From: Flavobacteriales bacterium
GTDB taxonomy: Bacteria; Bacteroidota; Bacteroidia; NS11-12g; UBA9320
Assembly (NCBI GenBank): GCA_020635355.1
Contig: JACJZW010000004.1
Span: forward strand, 124,001-188,000
DNA: 64,000 bases
Direction of reading: 5' to 3'
Shown one piece after another: positions 52,687 to 61,113 of this stretch. The stretch's first letter is position 1; the number at the start of each line of letters is the position of its first letter. The notes beneath the pieces are model-generated. The model did not search any database. It saw only the letters and a program-made list of their open reading frames with translations, and was not told where the DNA came from. Position numbers and translations under genes: made by a program.

Positions 52687-53190
52687 TCAACCGGCTGAAG
52701 CCGGAATAAATCTCGAAAGCCAGGTTTCCTGAACCGGTTTTACAGAGCTTGATTTCAGAACACCAAACCATTGAATGGTGGTGTCAAACACCGGTGTATC
52801 CGAATGGTAGGTTCCATCGGCGAGTCCATTTTTAAACTCAGAAGTGGAGCAAATTTTCCAGTGATCACCGTCCATGATGTAAACCCGCAAACGGTTAAAC
52901 AGATCAAGTTGGTAATCGGCATCCAAGGTTCGGATGATGGCCACGGAAGAATCGATGCTGCATCCACTGGCCAAGGCTTGCTGTTCGTCCACAGCTAACA
53001 CGATGAGGGAATTGTGCAGGATGGTAAACCCACATCGGAGTTTTTCACCATGCGCCGACCACTCCCCGCAAAACGTCCCTAATGCTTCCGAGATGGCAAC
53101 TTGTTCATCTGCATTCAGTATTCGGTTGGCGCCGTAAATCCAAAGACGGGCGCTATCGGGTAGGGTATTCCATTCGTTGTGCATAGCCAT
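52687..53190 (-). CDS. Conserved Bacteroidota protein (often labelled ABC transporter ATPase)
   Basis: 167 aa opening WNTLPDSARLWIYGANRILNADE, a pattern I recognise from Bacteroidota proteins commonly entered as ABC transporter ATPase. No Walker A or B motif, no signature sequence and no membrane helix is present, so that name is not supported. It looks like a small alpha/beta cytosolic protein. The third codon (ATG 53184) is an alternative start. It follows the Fe-S oxidoreductase genes in the same direction, 16 bp after the CCG-domain gene, which is a common neighbourhood for this family. Function unknown. Confidence 0.7.
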   Translation of the reverse strand: MAMHNEWNTLPDSARLWIYGANRILNADEQVAISEALGTFCGEWSAHGEKLRCGFTILHNSLIVLAVDEQQALASGCSIDSSVAIIRTLDADYQLDLFNRLRVYIMDGDHWKICSTSEFKNGLADGTYHSDTPVFDTTIQWFGVLKSSSVKPVQETWLSRFIPASAG

Positions 53191-53206
53191 TGTTTAACAA
53201 ATAGGA

Positions 53207-53998
53207 TTAGAGATCGTTTGCCTTGCTAACCAGTTCGGCCAGATCCAGAACTTCCACATCGTCCTCTTTATTGAAGTGTTTCACACCGTCGCGCAGCATG
53301 GTCATGCAGAACGGGCAGTTGGACGCAATAACACCTGCTCCCGTTGAAAGCGCTTCTTCGGCGCGTTCCACATTGATTTCCTTATCACCCGATTCAGATT
53401 CCTTGAAGACCTGAGCCCCTCCTGCACCACAACACAAACCATTGGCCCGGCAGCGTTTGAGCTCAACTAATTCGCCGTCCAATGCTTCCAGGACGCGTCT
53501 TGGAGCTTCGTAAATGTTGTTCGCCCTGCCCAGGTAACAGCTATCGTGATAGGTGATTTTTCGACCCTTGAACGATCCGCCTTCCACGGTTAACTTACCG
53601 GAATCAATTAATTCCTGTAGGTAGGAGCTGTGATGGACCACGTCGTAATTACCGCCCATTTGGGGGTATTCATTTTTAAGGGTATTGAAACAATGCGGGC
53701 AGGTGGTGATGATCTTTTTAATTCCGTAGCCATTGAGAATGGCAATGTTGTTCATGGCCTGCATCTGATACAGGAATTCATTCCCGGCGCGTTTGGCCGG
53801 ATCTCCCGAGCAACTTTCTTCCTTACCCAGAATGGCGTAACTGATTCCAACATGGTTCAAAATTTTAACCATGGCCTTGGTTACTTTTTGTGCCCGCTCA
53901 TCAAAGCTTCCGGCACAACCCACCCAGAATAGAACTTCGGGAGTTTCGCCGCGTTGTGCAAATTCAGCTACGGTGGGTACGTGTACAGGTTCAGACAT
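53207..53998 (-). CDS. CCG-domain (HdrB/GlpC-like) Fe-S protein
   Basis: 263 aa with two cysteine-rich CCG-type domains. The first has WVGCAGSFDERAQ (about 22-34), EESCSGDPAKRAGNE (about 61) and TTCPHCFNTLKNEYP (about 100). The second has DSCYLGR (about 152), LCCGAGGAQVFKE (about 189) and SNCPFCMTMLRDG (about 229). Such proteins hold a non-cubane [4Fe-4S] cluster in heterodisulfide reductase B and its relatives. With the membrane-bound 4Fe-4S protein encoded just upstream, it probably forms a quinone-linked oxidoreductase of unknown substrate. It lies 11 bp after the HAD gene. Confidence 0.9.
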   Translation of the reverse strand: MSEPVHVPTVAEFAQRGETPEVLFWVGCAGSFDERAQKVTKAMVKILNHVGISYAILGKEESCSGDPAKRAGNEFLYQMQAMNNIAILNGYGIKKIITTCPHCFNTLKNEYPQMGGNYDVVHHSSYLQELIDSGKLTVEGGSFKGRKITYHDSCYLGRANNIYEAPRRVLEALDGELVELKRCRANGLCCGAGGAQVFKESESGDKEINVERAEEALSTGAGVIASNCPFCMTMLRDGVKHFNKEDDVEVLDLAELVSKANDL

Positions 53999-54009
53999 AA
54001 ATCAATCCG

Positions 54010-54447
54010 TTATTCTTCTTCTTCCAATTCTTCAAACAGTTCAACATTCACCTTCTTGGTTCGGAAGTTTTCCGAAAAGTTGCCCTTGAATTCCGTGGCC
54101 CGCACCCGGTGATTGTCGATCCAGTGATAGTTACCCCCCCGGGGTTTATTCATCAACAAATTCTGGTATTTAAATCCATGCCGGTTCAACCATTCTTCGG
54201 TGATGGCCCGAAGATCCTCCGTTCGTGAGGTGAAAAAGGTGATGATATGCCCTTCGTCATACCACTTGTTACAGGTGCGCAGGGCATCCGGAAAGGGTTC
54301 AACGGTTAACATACGTTCGGGTTCCTCATTCGGGACATCTTCCGTGATGGTACCATCAATATCAATCAGATAATTCTTGATACTGGGGTCCAACACCGGA
54401 CTTTGGTGTTTACCATCCTTGATGAGATCGTTTAACTTATTACTCAT
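54010..54447 (-). CDS. HAD-superfamily phosphatase-like protein
   Basis: 145 aa from ATG 54447 (MSNKLNDLIKD); a longer frame from 54468 overlaps the upstream gene. The HAD motif I is YLIDIDGTITED (nucleophile Asp and acid Asp), motif II is FFTSRT, and a later KPRGGNYHWIDNHRV supplies the Lys and acid. The C-terminus is a run of glutamates. It is too short for a large cap domain, so it probably acts on a small or exposed phosphate. Relatives are sometimes entered as phosphoheptose isomerases, which this sequence does not support. It sits between the two halves of the Fe-S oxidoreductase, with its start 2 bp from the upstream stop. Confidence 0.8.
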   Translation of the reverse strand: MSNKLNDLIKDGKHQSPVLDPSIKNYLIDIDGTITEDVPNEEPERMLTVEPFPDALRTCNKWYDEGHIITFFTSRTEDLRAITEEWLNRHGFKYQNLLMNKPRGGNYHWIDNHRVRATEFKGNFSENFRTKKVNVELFEELEEEE

Positions 54448-54449
54448 TG

Positions 54450-55754
54450 TTATACCTGATTGGCCCATGCATCCCGGTCAGAAGCCGGAAACTGCCATGG
54501 AGCGCCGTTGTTTTCAATGTTGTTGAACATCATATTCAGTTCGTTGGGCGCCTCGGATTTTTCCATTACGAGGTACTGTCTCATTTGAACGATGATGTTT
54601 AACGGATTGATATTTATCGGACAAGCCTCAGCACAGGCATTGCAACTGGTACATGCCCAAAGTTCTTCTTTGGAGATGTAGCTATGCAGATTTTTTTCTT
54701 CAGTTGGTTGAACGCCGGAATCCATTTCCTTACCCACTTCTTCCAATCGGTCTCGGGTGTCCATCATGATTTTCCGGGGCGATAGGACTTTGCCAGTTAA
54801 GTTGGCGGGACATACCGAGGTACATCGGCCACATTCCGTGCAGGAATAGGCATCCATGAGATTCTTCCAGGTGAGATCCTGAACATCCTTGGCTCCAAAA
54901 CTTTCTGGTGGCGGAGCGTTGGTGTCAACATCGGGCAAGCCCAACATCATTTTCACCTCGTTGGTGACGGATTCAATATTGGCAAATCGTCCTTTTGGGG
55001 TGAGATCGGCGTAATACGTATTGGGAAAGGCCAGGATGATGTGAAAGTGCTTGGAGTACGGCAGAAAGTTCAGGAAAAGCAGGATGCCGATGATGTGAAA
55101 CCACCAACACGCACGCTCTATAAAGATCAATTGTCCTTCCGAGAATGTGCCATGCATCCAACCGGCATACAGGCCGCTAACCGGATTGGCACCTGCATCG
55201 ATATAGTGCGGGTTCCCCAGCATCTGCAAGGCCTGATCGGCGCCATTCATGATGAGAAGTGCCGTCATCAAAACGATCTCGGAGATCAGGATGATGGTGG
55301 CATCCCGCGTTGGCCAACCGGCCATTTCCGGTTTATGAAAACGGGGAATTCGGCTAATAAAACGGCGGGTAAGGAATAATACACATGCGATGAGAACACC
55401 CAGGCCAAGAATCTCAAAAAAGCCTATGGCCACATCGTATATCGGCCCCATGAACGACAGGATCCGATGCGTTCCAAACAAACCATCGAGGATGATTTCA
55501 AGCACTTCGATGTTAATCAGAATAAATCCGGCATAGACAATGAAGTGCAGGATGAAAGGGATGGGACGTGCCGCCATTTTGGATTGCCCAAAGGCCACAC
55601 GCAGCATATTCCTCCAGCGTTGTGGTTTATTATCGGATCGGTCTTCATCCCGACCCAATAAAATGTTCCTTCGAATTTTCCCGACGTTGCGGCTGAAAAA
55701 GTAGATGGCCGCAATGAGAATCAGGGCAAAAACAACCTGAGAAATCCACTGCAT
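54450..55754 (-). CDS. Membrane 4Fe-4S dicluster oxidoreductase subunit
   Basis: 434 aa. Five or six membrane helices (about 4-22, 65-90, 105-130, 150-175, 215-235) form a nitrate-reductase-gamma-like membrane domain with likely haem-ligand histidines (in FILHFIVYAG and WWFHIIGILLF). The C-terminal soluble part carries two classic [4Fe-4S] motifs: CTECGRCTSVCPANL (about 305) and CTSCNACAEACPININ (about 368). It is the membrane electron-transfer arm that pairs with the CCG-domain protein, exchanging electrons with menaquinone. It is the first gene of the HAD-CCG operon. Confidence 0.9.
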   Translation of the reverse strand: MQWISQVVFALILIAAIYFFSRNVGKIRRNILLGRDEDRSDNKPQRWRNMLRVAFGQSKMAARPIPFILHFIVYAGFILINIEVLEIILDGLFGTHRILSFMGPIYDVAIGFFEILGLGVLIACVLFLTRRFISRIPRFHKPEMAGWPTRDATIILISEIVLMTALLIMNGADQALQMLGNPHYIDAGANPVSGLYAGWMHGTFSEGQLIFIERACWWFHIIGILLFLNFLPYSKHFHIILAFPNTYYADLTPKGRFANIESVTNEVKMMLGLPDVDTNAPPPESFGAKDVQDLTWKNLMDAYSCTECGRCTSVCPANLTGKVLSPRKIMMDTRDRLEEVGKEMDSGVQPTEEKNLHSYISKEELWACTSCNACAEACPININPLNIIVQMRQYLVMEKSEAPNELNMMFNNIENNGAPWQFPASDRDAWANQV

Positions 55755-55862
55755 GGGGCGAAGATAGGAATCGAATTGGATTGACGTGTCAGAGCACTCT
55801 GTGGATTATCCAGAATCCTCCAATCGGCATTTACCCCAGACCATGGTGTTGGATAAACCAGC

Positions 55863-56003
55863 ATGGTTTCCAAGGGCAAACGACATTTATCTGCAGCGCA
55901 TGAACGTGCAAAACATCTGCGTCCATTTCTAAAACGACTGTTCTGGAAATCAGAGCGTCGCGCTGAAAAACAGCAAACGAAAAAAGAATCTGAGCAGGAT
56001 TAA
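55863..56003 (+). CDS. Possible small basic protein
   Basis: A 46-codon frame from ATG 55863 reads MVSKGKRHLSAAHERAKHLR, then PFLKRLFWKSERRAEKQQTK and a short KESEQD end. It is very rich in Lys and Arg (about a third of residues) and ends 1 bp before the tail of the S9 peptidase gene. No promoter or family is recognised. Its composition and position in otherwise empty space make it possible, not established. Confidence 0.3.
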   Translation: MVSKGKRHLSAAHERAKHLRPFLKRLFWKSERRAEKQQTKKESEQD

Positions 56004-56004
56004 C

Positions 56005-57936
56005 CTACCTCGATTCGGATGTCATTCCCATGTGCTTGCCCAGGAACGATTCCATCGCCCGATAGAAGTCGTAACGGTTTTCCTGGTTGTGGAAGCCGTG
56101 ACCTTCGTTTTCTTTCAGCAGGTACTCCACTTCCACACCGCGATCTTTCAACGCCTTCACCATCTGATCGCTTTCGGATTGCTTTACCCGCGGATCGTTG
56201 GCACCTTGTGCAATGAGCAAGGGCGCTTTGATTTTATCGGCATGAAGGGAAGGAGAATAGGCCGACAGCATGGCTGAATCCTGTTGAGGATGGCCAACCA
56301 TTTCATGCAACATATCCAGGTATTGTGTCCAATAAGGCGGGATGGTTTCCATAAAAGTGAAGAGGTTGCTCACACCTACGTAATCAACCGCGCAGGTATA
56401 GAGATCGGGTGTAAAGGTTACCCCGGCCAGGGTGGCATATCCTCCGTAACTTCCACCGTAGATGGCAATTCTGTTTTGATCGGCAATGCCTTCATCAACC
56501 AACCAGCGCACGCCATCGCTGATATCGTTTTGCATGGTTTGACCCCATTGTTTAAACGAGGCTTCCCAGAACTTACGACCGTAACCCGTGCTTCCCCGGA
56601 AGTTCATTTGCAACACCGCATATCCCCGATTGGCCAGGAACTGAACTTCAGGATTGAATCCCCAGTTATCGCGTGCCCATGGTCCGCCATGCGGATTAAT
56701 TACCACCGGAAGATTTTTGGCTTCCACGCCTTTAGGTAAGGTGAGGTAGCCGTGGATGGTGAGGCCATCCCGACTTTTATATTCAATGGGCTTCATCTCC
56801 GCCATGTGATCTTCGTTGATCCATGGGCTAAGATCTGCCAGTTTGTTCAGCTCTTTTGAGTTGGCGTCATAGGAGTAGAAAGATCCTCTGGAACGATCGG
56901 AATAGGTTCGAACAATCCAGTGATTTTCCGCTTTATCGTGGGAGGTGAGATACACTTCCACATTGGGAAGTTTTTGCTCGAGATCGGTGTACATATCGCC
57001 CACCGTTTTGTCGAGGTACTTCCGGTTCATTTTATCGCCGTACCAGTACACGGAAGTAAGAACCTTTCTCTTTTTGGAATAGCCTACACCTGTTACATCG
57101 TTCTGTTCATCCTGAAAGAGGGTTTCCAGTTCCTCGCCGGTATTCATATCTACCTTAACCAATGCCGCCTTATCGCGTCCGATGTTGGAAACACCGTACA
57201 TCACATTCGAGTCGTTGAAGTCGAACAACTCCGGTGAGAAAGATTCTTTGAAGTTGGTGGTAATCACCGTACGGAAGTTGGAATCCTCTGATGAACGGTA
57301 GAGGATGCTGGTATTCACACCATCGGTTACCGTAGCCACACGCAATCGGCCATCGTGATCCGTCATCCAGCCTGAAATGTTTCCGGGGTTCTCAGCAATC
57401 AGTGATTTTTCGCCGGTGTTGATATTAAGGCGGTAGGCATCAAAGATTCGCGTATCCCGGCTATTCAATCCTACAATTACATGTTCAGGATCGTCTTCCA
57501 GGTCGTCAATGATTTGGGTTCGCACCTTCGGGGCATAGGTGAGGGAACGGGCAGATCCGCTGTCGATGTCAACGGCATATAACGCGAAGTTTTCATCGCC
57601 TCCATTATCACGGGTGAAGAGGATGGTATGATCCCCTTTCCAAAAATAGCCTTGAATGTCGCGATCGGTTTCGGATGTTAATCGGCGAGCCGAATCGGCG
57701 CCCACTTCCTGAATAAACACGTTCATCCGATCCTTGTACGGAGCTGTGAAGGCGTAGTATTTTCCGTTGTCAGAGAGTTTAAACGAACTTTTTTCCGAAT
57801 TCTTGAAGAAGTCTTCCAACGCAATGGTTGGTACTTGCTCATGGTTTTCCTTTTTCATAGTGCACGAGGCAGCTGATAGCGTCAGCAAACCTAACACAAC
57901 CAAAGCATGGACTGTTTTAAACCGATTCATTTTCAT
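56005..57936 (-). CDS. S9-family prolyl oligopeptidase-like peptidase (lipoprotein)
   Basis: 643 aa. The start gives MKMNRFKTVHALVVLGLLTLSAASC, a lipoprotein signal with the Cys at about 25. A beta-propeller (about 40-370) precedes an alpha/beta hydrolase domain. In the latter, the catalytic Ser is in AIYGGSYGGYATLAG, the Asp in AQGANDPRVKQSE and the His in NEGHGFHNQEN. NPHGGPWARDNWGF and RGSTGYGRKFWEA are typical of the acylaminoacyl-peptidase/DPP-like group. It probably trims peptides in the periplasm or on the cell surface. It is a single-gene unit. Confidence 0.93.
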   Translation of the reverse strand: MKMNRFKTVHALVVLGLLTLSAASCTMKKENHEQVPTIALEDFFKNSEKSSFKLSDNGKYYAFTAPYKDRMNVFIQEVGADSARRLTSETDRDIQGYFWKGDHTILFTRDNGGDENFALYAVDIDSGSARSLTYAPKVRTQIIDDLEDDPEHVIVGLNSRDTRIFDAYRLNINTGEKSLIAENPGNISGWMTDHDGRLRVATVTDGVNTSILYRSSEDSNFRTVITTNFKESFSPELFDFNDSNVMYGVSNIGRDKAALVKVDMNTGEELETLFQDEQNDVTGVGYSKKRKVLTSVYWYGDKMNRKYLDKTVGDMYTDLEQKLPNVEVYLTSHDKAENHWIVRTYSDRSRGSFYSYDANSKELNKLADLSPWINEDHMAEMKPIEYKSRDGLTIHGYLTLPKGVEAKNLPVVINPHGGPWARDNWGFNPEVQFLANRGYAVLQMNFRGSTGYGRKFWEASFKQWGQTMQNDISDGVRWLVDEGIADQNRIAIYGGSYGGYATLAGVTFTPDLYTCAVDYVGVSNLFTFMETIPPYWTQYLDMLHEMVGHPQQDSAMLSAYSPSLHADKIKAPLLIAQGANDPRVKQSESDQMVKALKDRGVEVEYLLKENEGHGFHNQENRYDFYRAMESFLGKHMGMTSESR

Positions 57937-58060
57937 TCAATTTAGGTGCGAACGAAGGTATTGAATTGGTACAGAGAGTTGGTCGGATTGCGTTTGACGT
58001 GCAAAGATTCTCGACAAGCAAGGAGGGGGTGGGGAGTACCTTTCGGCTTAAAATTTCGAG

Positions 58061-59158
58061 ATGCGCGTTCCAACTCCGCGAATACCCAGTTTACGAATTA
58101 AGCGAAAGCCGTACTACCGACAATCCGCCAAGTCCGGCTTGCCACCCGGCACCTTGGTACACATTGGTGCCGAGCGGGAAGAACCCGTTACCATAACCTA
58201 TGTGCGTTACAACGAAACGGAGTTTACCCGGGAAGAGATAACGCTTGAACAACTGGAGGAGTTAAAAACTGATGGCGGTTCGATACATTGGATAAACGTG
58301 GATGGCTTAACCAATCCGGATGTCATTGCGCGAACGGGAGAGAAATTCAATCTTCCGCATCTGATGCTGGAAGACATCATGAACACCGAACACATTCCTA
58401 AGGTGGAGGTGTTTCGGGATTTTATCTTCTTTACTCTAAAGGCCCTGCACTTCAATACGAATTCGTTGGAGTTGGACACGGAGCAGGTGAGTTTTGTTCT
58501 CGGTAGAAACTACGTATTGTCCTTTCAGGAGCGCCCGGAAAATGTGTACGAAGGCATTTTGAGACGGATGGAAGAAGGGAAGTTCAAGAACCGTCCGGCT
58601 GATTTTCTGGTGTATCGGTTGTGCGATGTGATTGTTGACAGTTACTATCAGGTACTGGAACACCTGGAAGAGAATATTGACGTGAGTGAGGAAGCCATTT
58701 TCGAACGTCCGGTTCCTTCGCAATTACAGGATATTCAGAGTTTGAAGCGGGTATTGCTGGTACTTCGGAAGAGTATATACCCGTTGCGGGAAGCCATCAA
58801 CCAGTTGCAAAAGCGCGACAATGACTTGATTCACGCCGAGACCGTTCAATACTTTAAGGATTTATACGATCACACCGTTCACATTGTAGAGGCCATTGAA
58901 ACCGCGCGGGATCTCAATTCGGGGCTGAAAGACATCTATCTGAGCAGTCTGAGCAATAAGATGAACCGGGTGATGCAGGTGCTTACCATTATCTCAACCG
59001 TGTTCATTCCGTTATCCTTTATCACCGGCCTTTACGGAATGAATTTCGATCACATGCCCGAACTGCATTGGCAAAACGGATATTTTGGTATTCTGGCCAT
59101 CATGTTTGCCGTAACCATGGTTCAATTGTATTTCTTCCGAAGGAAAGGTTGGTTTTAA
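58061..59158 (+). CDS. corA: CorA-type magnesium/cobalt transporter
   Basis: 365 aa. A cytosolic N-terminal domain (about 1-300; SIHWINVDGLTNPDVI, LPHLMLEDIMNTEHIPKVE, FVLGRNYVLSFQERP) is followed by the two C-terminal membrane helices. The first is VLTIISTVFIPLSFITGLYGMNF with the selectivity motif GMN, and the loop after it is HMPELHWQNG. The second helix ends with a basic RRKGWF tail. It forms a pentameric channel for Mg2+. It is a single gene with no regulatory RNA seen upstream. Confidence 0.95.
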   Translation: MRVPTPRIPSLRIKRKPYYRQSAKSGLPPGTLVHIGAEREEPVTITYVRYNETEFTREEITLEQLEELKTDGGSIHWINVDGLTNPDVIARTGEKFNLPHLMLEDIMNTEHIPKVEVFRDFIFFTLKALHFNTNSLELDTEQVSFVLGRNYVLSFQERPENVYEGILRRMEEGKFKNRPADFLVYRLCDVIVDSYYQVLEHLEENIDVSEEAIFERPVPSQLQDIQSLKRVLLVLRKSIYPLREAINQLQKRDNDLIHAETVQYFKDLYDHTVHIVEAIETARDLNSGLKDIYLSSLSNKMNRVMQVLTIISTVFIPLSFITGLYGMNFDHMPELHWQNGYFGILAIMFAVTMVQLYFFRRKGWF

Positions 59159-59252
59159 GTGTAATGAGATCGTTATCAATGGCCTGTCGGCGCTGATTTT
59201 GCTTGCTTATATCGAGGTTATTGGTCAAATTTGAAATTCTCAAAGAAATAAT

Positions 59253-59783
59253 ATGAAAGGAAAAATTGTTTTGGCAGCTTTAGCCTCCGTGGTGATGTTT
59301 GCCTCATGCGATGAATTGGCAGATCTGGGAATTAAAGTAAACCTTGATCGATCCGCTGATTTCACCATCTACCCATCAACGGTAGCCGATACTACTTATA
59401 CGGAAACAACCGATACCATGCGATTTGACGATATTGTTGGCGAGGTTCAGGCTTCGATTCCGGCATTTTCGAAAGAAAATCTACACGGATTTTTGGTTGA
59501 CTCAGTGGTGTTTACCCTTCAGGAGCCACAATCTGGTAACTTTAATTGGGCAAAAAGCTCATCGGTAACCATCCGAAGTGCCAACCATCCTGCACCTGTT
59601 GTTGTGGGTGAACTTGCCGACTACCCAATGGATGTTATGAAAGTAACTGTTCCCGGTGGTGGTGTGGATTTCGCTGATCGTCTGAAGGATGATTGGTTCA
59701 TTTTTGAAGTAGTCACTGCCAGTGATGAAGTAATTTTGGTTGAACATAAGATCAACGGAAAATTCTTCATGAAGGTCTGGTAA
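59253..59783 (+). CDS. Lipoprotein, first of two tandem paralogues
   Basis: 176 aa with a lipoprotein signal MKGKIVLAALASVVMFASC (Cys 19) followed directly by DELADLG, in the Bacteroidota manner. The rest (about 25-176) is predicted as a beta-sandwich: LDRSADFTIYPSTVAD, FLVDSVVFTLQEPQSGNF, DDWFIFEVVTASDEV. It is similar to the next gene in length and in the order of segments (NLD..., QxxI/FxxIPST, LTVKSPQG.xF...A), so a tandem duplication is likely. The function is unknown. A terminator sits directly behind it. Confidence 0.75.
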   Translation: MKGKIVLAALASVVMFASCDELADLGIKVNLDRSADFTIYPSTVADTTYTETTDTMRFDDIVGEVQASIPAFSKENLHGFLVDSVVFTLQEPQSGNFNWAKSSSVTIRSANHPAPVVVGELADYPMDVMKVTVPGGGVDFADRLKDDWFIFEVVTASDEVILVEHKINGKFFMKVW

Positions 59784-59803
59784 GAATTAATCAATGAATA
59801 GAT

Positions 59804-59835
59804 AAAAAGCCTCGACTTAGTTGAGGCTTTTTTTA
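59804..59835 (+). terminator. Rho-independent terminator between the two paralogous lipoprotein genes
   Basis: Stem AAAAGCCTCGACT paired with AGTTGAGGCTTTT (one G-T wobble) and a T-run to 59834. The next gene starts at 59840. Confidence 0.85.
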
Positions 59836-59839
59836 TGAT

Positions 59840-60379
59840 ATGAAACAACTCATTTTTAGCACAATTCTCCTTGCGACGTTGTTTACGTCAGCCTGCAAAA
59901 AACTAAACAAGATTGTTCAGTTTAATTTGGACTATAAAACCCAGGTCACCATTCCTTCTACGACGGGGATTGACTTGCCGTTCAACGTGCTCACGCCGGA
60001 TATTGAGACCAATGCCCAGTCCAGCTTTGAGGCCAATGATACCCGAAAGGACTTAATTAATTCCATTGAATTGTCGAAACTCACCTTAACGGTGAAATCA
60101 CCCCAGGGTGAGGATTTTTCGTTTTTGAAATCGGCTAAAGTATTTATTGATGCCGATGGGTTGGACGAAAAGGAAGTGGCGGTTATTGATCCCGTTCCAT
60201 CCAATGCCGGATCGGTGATTGAGCTGGTTCCAACAGGGGCTGATTTGGCACCGTATATAAAGGCCGATCAATTCACGTTAAAGGTGCGAACCATTACCGA
60301 CGAGGCACTAACGCGCGATCATACCATTGAGGTGTTTAGTCGGTTTCACGTAGAAGGCCGACTCATAGGTTCCGATTAA
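59840..60379 (+). CDS. Lipoprotein, second of two tandem paralogues
   Basis: 179 aa. Signal MKQLIFSTILLATLFTSAC (Cys 19), then KKLNKIVQFNLDYKTQVTIPSTTGIDL and a beta-rich body: ELSKLTLTVKSPQGEDFSFLKSAKVFIDADG (in part: LTLTVKSPQGEDFSFLKSA), YIKADQFTLKVRTITDEALTRDHTIEV (in part: QFTLKVRTITDEALT). It matches the first lipoprotein in layout, and likewise has no named family. It sits 4 bp past that gene's terminator. The two could form a paired envelope complex, but nothing shows this directly. Confidence 0.75.
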   Translation: MKQLIFSTILLATLFTSACKKLNKIVQFNLDYKTQVTIPSTTGIDLPFNVLTPDIETNAQSSFEANDTRKDLINSIELSKLTLTVKSPQGEDFSFLKSAKVFIDADGLDEKEVAVIDPVPSNAGSVIELVPTGADLAPYIKADQFTLKVRTITDEALTRDHTIEVFSRFHVEGRLIGSD

Positions 60380-60396
60380 CCCATCGGATACGTGCT

Positions 60397-61113
60397 CTAC
60401 AGATTGAGCGTTGCGTTGTGGAAGACGTTTTGAACATCTTCATCTTCCTCCAGCTTCTCGATAAGTTTATTTACCGTTTCGGCTGATTCACCGGAAAGCT
60501 CAACAAAGTTGTGAGGGATGCGTTCCTTATCCACTGATATAATGGTTACGCCCATAGTCTCGAGCATTTTCTGCATGTTGCCAAAATCCGAGAAGGAGGT
60601 GTATACCAGGGTCTCATCTTCCTGCTGCTCAATTTCTTCGAGTCCGCCTTCGATCAGTTCCAGTTCCAGTTCTTCCAGGTCATGGTCAGCGGGATCGATG
60701 CGGAAGATGCACTTGCGCTCGAAGAGGTAATCCAGCGAACCCGACTTGCCCAATTCGGCCTGATTACGGTTGAGGATGGCTCGAATGTTGGCCACTGTTC
60801 GATTGGTATTATCCGTAGCCGTTTCAATCACCACACCCACTCCGGATGGGCCCACAGCCTCGTAAACCACTTCCTCGTAATTACTTGAATCCTTCTCGCT
60901 GGCGCGCTTAATTGCGGCTTCCACGCGGTCTTTGGGCATATTCTCCGACTTGGCATTTTGAATGGCCACGCGGAGGCGGGAATTGTGTTCCGGATCCGGT
61001 CCGCCATCTTTAACCGCCATGGCGATTTCTTTTCCAATGCGGGTAAAGGTCACGGCCATTTTACCCCATCGTTTCATTTTGCGCTCTTTCCGGAATTCAA
61101 ATGCTCTTCCCAT
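60397..61113 (-). CDS. YebC/PmpR family protein (second copy)
   Basis: 238 aa. Family signatures: SENMPKDRVEAAIKRASEKD, YEEVVYEAVGPSGVGVVIETATDNTNRTVANIR (in part: VGVVIETATDNTNRTVANI), SGSLDYLFERKCIF and ELELIEGGLEE. The N-terminus differs from the first copy: it starts MGRAFEFRKERKMKRWGKMA in place of MAGHSKWANIKHRKA. Two YebC types side by side in one genome are common in this phylum. A possible -7 element GAATTTTG (minus strand, 61132-61139) is one base from the consensus. Confidence 0.93.
   Translation of the reverse strand: MGRAFEFRKERKMKRWGKMAVTFTRIGKEIAMAVKDGGPDPEHNSRLRVAIQNAKSENMPKDRVEAAIKRASEKDSSNYEEVVYEAVGPSGVGVVIETATDNTNRTVANIRAILNRNQAELGKSGSLDYLFERKCIFRIDPADHDLEELELELIEGGLEEIEQQEDETLVYTSFSDFGNMQKMLETMGVTIISVDKERIPHNFVELSGESAETVNKLIEKLEEDEDVQNVFHNATLNL

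Noticed and set aside
52687..53190. ABC transporter ATPase name for the conserved protein
   Set aside because: No Walker A, Walker B or signature motif is present in the sequence.
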